From assembly GCA_034670405.1 (NCBI GenBank), contig JAXDDX010000018.1, positions 372,501 through 436,500 of the forward strand: DNA of 64,000 nucleotides, given 5' to 3'. Below, one piece after another: positions 60,392 to 64,000 of the stretch (positions are counted from its first letter, which is position 1; each line of letters opens with the position of its first letter). The notes beneath the pieces were generated by a model. It was not told the origin of the DNA, did no database searches, and saw only the letters and a program-made list of their open reading frames with translations. This DNA is from Hoplostethus atlanticus. Lineage: Eukaryota > Chordata > Actinopteri > Trachichthyiformes > Trachichthyidae. Both the position numbers and the translations under genes were made by a program.

Positions 60392-60554
60392 AGTTGCTAC
60401 AGTTAGGGAGATGGCATAATGCAAAAGTTAATGACAAAGACCCGTTTCAGGTGAAGTAGCTAAAGTAGGCAACAATGAGAGGCACATCATTGCAAGCAGG
60501 TACGTTGCAGCTGTGGTGTATACATTTCGGGCTGATGTGACTTTGACGGATGTG

Positions 60555-60600
60555 CCCCAATTAAGAGAAACTCATGATTATGAGAAACTCATAATTGGGG
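60555..60600. repeat. Inverted repeat with internal direct repeat
   Basis: CCCCAATTA (60555-60563) pairs exactly with TAATTGGGG (60592-60600). The loop contains GAGAAACTCAT twice. Confidence 0.8.
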
Positions 60601-60699
60601 TGGGACTGAAAGTCAAGACATCTAATTGTGTCAACTAGTCAGACTAATTAGACTCTCCCTTTTCTACAGCAATGTTGTCATCACTCTACCCAGCCTGGA

Positions 60700-61870
60700 C
60701 TCTTCTCCATACTGATTCTCCAATGGTCCAATGACCATTCCACCCATATAGCTCTATCACTCTCCCATCTTCCTCCTCTACTTGCTCTAAAATGGTCCTG
60801 TCTTGTCTTTAAAAAAAAGTTCTGGTTGGTTCTTATTTCTTTAGAGACAACATCAATGGGTGGTCTCCCAAATTTGGAGAAAGTTTGGAAAGGCAGACTT
60901 GAATCTCTGCCTCCAAAGAAAACGTACACTCAGCAAGGATACTCCACTGGGAAGAGATGCACTTCCTTTCCTATGGCCCAAGGGTCTGCATTTCCAATTG
61001 GGGTACTGATTCAGCCACAATGCAGTATGTCAGGAGAGGCTTACTATGAGGGTTATTATCACTGTATTGGCTCCCGGCTGGCCCAAGAAACAGTATTTGT
61101 AACAGATAATGTCTCTGTTCCACTGAGCACTGTTGGCACTTGCACTGCTCAAAAACCTATTGACACAAGCAAGAGGAGAAATCTGGTTCCCCAAGTCAGT
61201 GTTGGAACCTGTAGGCTTGGCTGCTAGAAGGAACAAGGATTACCTCCTAATGACATTAATACTTTACAGAGTGTCATCAATGAGAAGCCTTCAAATGGTC
61301 TTTGGTGTGAAACTGTGGATATCATTAATTTTGATGCCTTGATAGAGGGCATTCCCACTTATTGGCAGGATATTTTTCAGCAGGGGCTGCTGTATTTGAC
61401 TATCAAAGTTTACCTAGCTCCTATCTCAGCAGGCTACGTGAGTATGAACGGCAAATCCCTTGGGACCTACCCCCTTGTTATTCAGTTTATGAAAGGTGCA
61501 TGCTACCCAAGGCTAGTGCATAAGCAAGCGTCTCCTCGTGAGACTATGCAAAGCCCTCTTGAAACCTTTGGATTCTGTGGGTTTGGCTCTCATACAACAG
61601 TGCCTTAGTGCTCACTTCATCTTCTGCCAAAGAAAGATATCCATGTTGAATCGGTCCACCCCTCCTGTACTGAGTTTGCTCGCGACTATTGGTTGATGGT
61701 TACTTTACCCTGGGATATAGCATATACACATAAAATACCCAGCCTCATCAATGAAACCATGGCTTTTGACTATGGGACAAGACAATGCCTTTCCCATTGA
61801 AATGAGCTGCCTGATAGCATTAAGACCACCTGTATGGCACACAACTGAGATGGAACAGTTATTAATATAA
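60700..61870 (+). mobile_element. DIRS-type tyrosine-recombinase retrotransposon remnant
   Basis: Across several frames the order of motifs is that of the RNase H/YR end of DIRS-like elements. At 61136-61210 the frame reads LLKNLLTQARGEIWFPK (the DLLSQARGEIWHP motif). At 61390-61500 it reads KVYLAPISAGYVSMNGKSLG and VIQFMKGA (the KVYVAAI...GKSLG...FMKGARRL motif). At 61650 it reads VHPSCTEFA and then VTLPWDIAYTHKIPS (the VHPSC-F...V-LRPNPAYTPKV motif of the recombinase). Stops and frameshifts make it inactive. Confidence 0.8.
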
Positions 61871-61874
61871 CGCC

Positions 61875-62310
61875 AATTCACTGAAAGAGGAGGAGGAATT
61901 TGTCACACAATTATATTTCATGAAATTATTTTTTAGGCTGCATTGGAGTTTGGTGTCTGCAACAACAGTGAATCAAGCAAATGACACCTTAGTTAATGCA
62001 AGTGTATATTTACTGTTGCAATATTTTTTATAATTTAGGACAAATTTCTCTGCTCTGGTAATGATTAGATTTGAGATCCATTAAATACATTCATATCCTA
62101 ACCCCTAATGGAAGCTTTACTGAAACCTGAAAAAGAAAACTCTAATAAGCCTCTCTGACAATGTGTTTGACAAAGGAAAAGAAAGCAAAATTATGGTATC
62201 AGGTAATTGTTTTTTCCCTGTGGCCCACATCCAGCCCGGTTAGCAAGTTCATATCATGTTTATTACATGGATAATACACCAAATGTGCTACTACATAACC
62301 AAAGTTGGTT
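61875..62310. other. AT-rich sequence, nothing recognised
   Basis: No motif or repeat was identified. Confidence 0.4.
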
Positions 62311-62316
62311 TCACAA

Positions 62317-62317
62317 T

Positions 62318-62413
<96 letters not shown>
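62317..62413. repeat. Compound (CT)n-(CA)n microsatellite
   Basis: About 20 CT units change into about 20 CA units after CTCACTCTCTC. Confidence 0.97.
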
Positions 62414-62415
<2 letters not shown>

Positions 62416-62924
62416 CTTAGAGCAGAGGTAGTGGAGGTGTTCTGAGCCTTTGGATGTAGTGGCTAAGGATACTGACTTCAGGGCTAGGACTAGACTTGGG
62501 GATGAGAGGTCCCAGAGAGGATGCAGAAGGCTACGGGGTGATTGATAGAGTAGAAGGACTACAGGGCTTACACTGAAATAAGTACCTGCCAGGAGACAAG
62601 ATGGACTAACAGTCTTCCTCAACCATGGAAAAATATCTGTGAAGATTAATGAGCCTCACTCAAACCCTCTCCCTTTACTTCTGCTTTTCTGTGACCGTAC
62701 TCAGTCGCTATACAAGTCACCTTGCAAGTCTCCAGCTCTCTCTGTTTACAAAGTCTGTCATCTTCTTCTTCATCTTCTTCTTCTCCTACCTTTATTAATC
62801 CCATTACGTTATATAATTACCATGACAATCAAGCTAGCCAGTGCAAGGATGAGGCACAGAGAAGAAGAGTGAGCGTTTTGGGTGAGAGGATGACTGAATG
62901 CATTCTATGGAGGGTTAAATGTGA

Positions 62925-63105
62925 CAATATTAAATAAATAAATCGTTAAATAAAAGGGGAAATATATTAATAATTAATTAATTAAAATCGGAAATATAAG
63001 CTATTTAATTGTTCATTTCCACATTTCTTTAATTATTTCCACATTTATTTAATTATTTCCATATTTAATGATTTATTTAATGATTTATTTATTTCAGGTT
63101 GCAGG
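62925..63105. mobile_element. AT-rich palindromic MITE-like repeat
   Basis: TTTAATTATTTCCACATTT units of about 20 bp repeat at 63010-63065. The left half (AAATAAATAAATCGTTAAAT...GGAAATAT) is roughly their reverse complement, giving a long imperfect hairpin of a type common in fish. Confidence 0.55.
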
Positions 63106-63149
63106 TCTGTGTGTGCATTGTGAAATGTAAATCTGTCAACTCATCCATC

Positions 63150-63345
63150 AAAGCCTGTGGGCGGAATCTAACATCTGATTGACCGCACAGTAAGTCAAGA
63201 GCAATCGATAGCAGGCTACTCGATGTATGGGTGTCAGCTGTGTGTCTTCACATTCTCGTCCAGTTGGTGGCGGTAAGGCGCCAATGAGTTGGATTGCCAA
63301 CCATTTCTCAACGACCAAAAAGAACACCAAGAACTTCATCAGTTA
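63150..63345. repeat. Dispersed teleost repeat fragment
   Basis: TCCAGTTGGTGGCGGTAAGG then GTTGGATTGCCAACC matches a repeat I recognise as very common in fish genomes. Its class is not assigned here. Confidence 0.55.
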
Positions 63346-63811
63346 CTTGAGGAAATAGTTATGACCTTCAACTTAATGTTACAACTCATTTATCAGAATG
63401 TCGAAAAGCTGTCCAGAACTTTTGCGGGAGGCAGCCAATGTAACCCCCAGTAGAATTCTAGAATGTTGCCGCAGTTCACTGAGTTAAATGAGCATTTTCT
63501 TACTCATTCCAAACAAACAGCTCTATTTAAAAAACAAAAAGAAATTGGTAAATTAAAGTTGTTTTCCATTTTAAAGAACACATGACAAAAGATGTATGTA
63601 CAACTTTCTTCAGATGGTACAAAGAAACTTTATTACTTCATTGGCATAACAGTGAAAGTTATCATATACTGTAAAACCAGTTTACAAAATGTATGACTTC
63701 AAAAGTCAACTAATCATATCCTATAATCAATACTATTTATTTTTACTTGTATATAAATATTATCTATCTAAAAGAAGAGAGTCTCTTCAGGTTGAGATCA
63801 CTAGTAACGTT

Positions 63812-64000
63812 CAGTGTTGGGCAAGCTACTTGGAAAGTGTAGTGAGTTAAGCTACCAGTTACTCTACATTAAATGAAGCTTCACTACACTGAAGCTACCC
63901 CCCAGAGAAATGTAGCAAGATAAGCTACAGCAACATGGCAAAAGTAGTTTACTACATAGAAGCTATTTTTTTTTTTTTTTACATTGAACCAACTTCATTC
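63812..64000. mobile_element. hAT/MITE-like dispersed repeat, cut by the window end
   Basis: CAGTGTTGGGCAAGCTACTT is the start of a widespread DNA-type repeat family, followed by AGCTAC-rich body sequence (AAGCTACCAGTTACT, AGATAAGCTACAGCAACATG). The right end lies outside the window. Confidence 0.6.

Noticed and set aside
1-64000. CRISPR arrays, operons, ribosome-binding sites, bacterial insertion sequences
   Set aside because: Nothing of the kind is present; repeats are microsatellites and eukaryotic transposons.

Overview
This is a vertebrate, almost certainly teleost fish, nuclear window that is overwhelmingly noncoding. The evidence is very dense CA/GT, GA and GATA microsatellites, decayed Tc1 transposons, a DIRS-type tyrosine-recombinase element, L1/Tx1-like and L2-like LINE remnants, tRNA-derived SINEs, and an animal carotenoid-oxygenase exon. 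No long open reading frame in the window reads as an intact protein gene. The species cannot be named from the sequence.

The centre of interest is a complete microRNA cluster on the minus strand. In transcription order it holds miR-100 (about 29.69 kb), let-7a of the let-7a-2 type (about 29.24 kb) and miR-125b (about 24.37 kb). All three mature 5p sequences and all three 3p arms are readable, and each precursor folds as expected. Splice-site-bounded candidate exons on the same strand (30983-31088, 25355-25415, 20549-20729, and possibly 51160-51309 and 54772-54825) suggest a spliced noncoding host gene equivalent to mammalian MIR100HG. In this model miR-100 and let-7a share one intron and miR-125b sits in the next.

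Layout: 0-2.2 kb holds the last coding exon and 3' UTR of a plus-strand bco2-like gene, with a 5'-truncated LINE in its last intron, flanked by a 16-bp target-site duplication. 2.2-14 kb holds SINEs, a 71-bp tandem duplication, a 17-bp minisatellite and a LINE fragment. 14.9-15.2 kb holds the first copy of a duplicated element. 20-31 kb is the microRNA domain, rich in GA/CA repeats and G- or C-runs. 32.5-33.4 kb is an L2-like LINE. 33.4-41.7 kb is unremarkable. 41.7-47.9 kb holds two LINE 3' tails and two oppositely oriented Tc1 copies. 50.9-56 kb holds microsatellites, exon candidates and a SINE. 56.5-56.8 kb holds the second copy of the duplicated element. 59.7-64 kb holds an LTR-like element, a DIRS remnant and several DNA-type repeats.

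The bco2 gene and the inferred microRNA host would be convergent. The rest looks like intergenic or intronic sequence containing candidate regulatory sites: a perfect RFX X-box, CTCF-like motifs, and a 142-bp element present twice (97% identical) on either side of the microRNA cluster.
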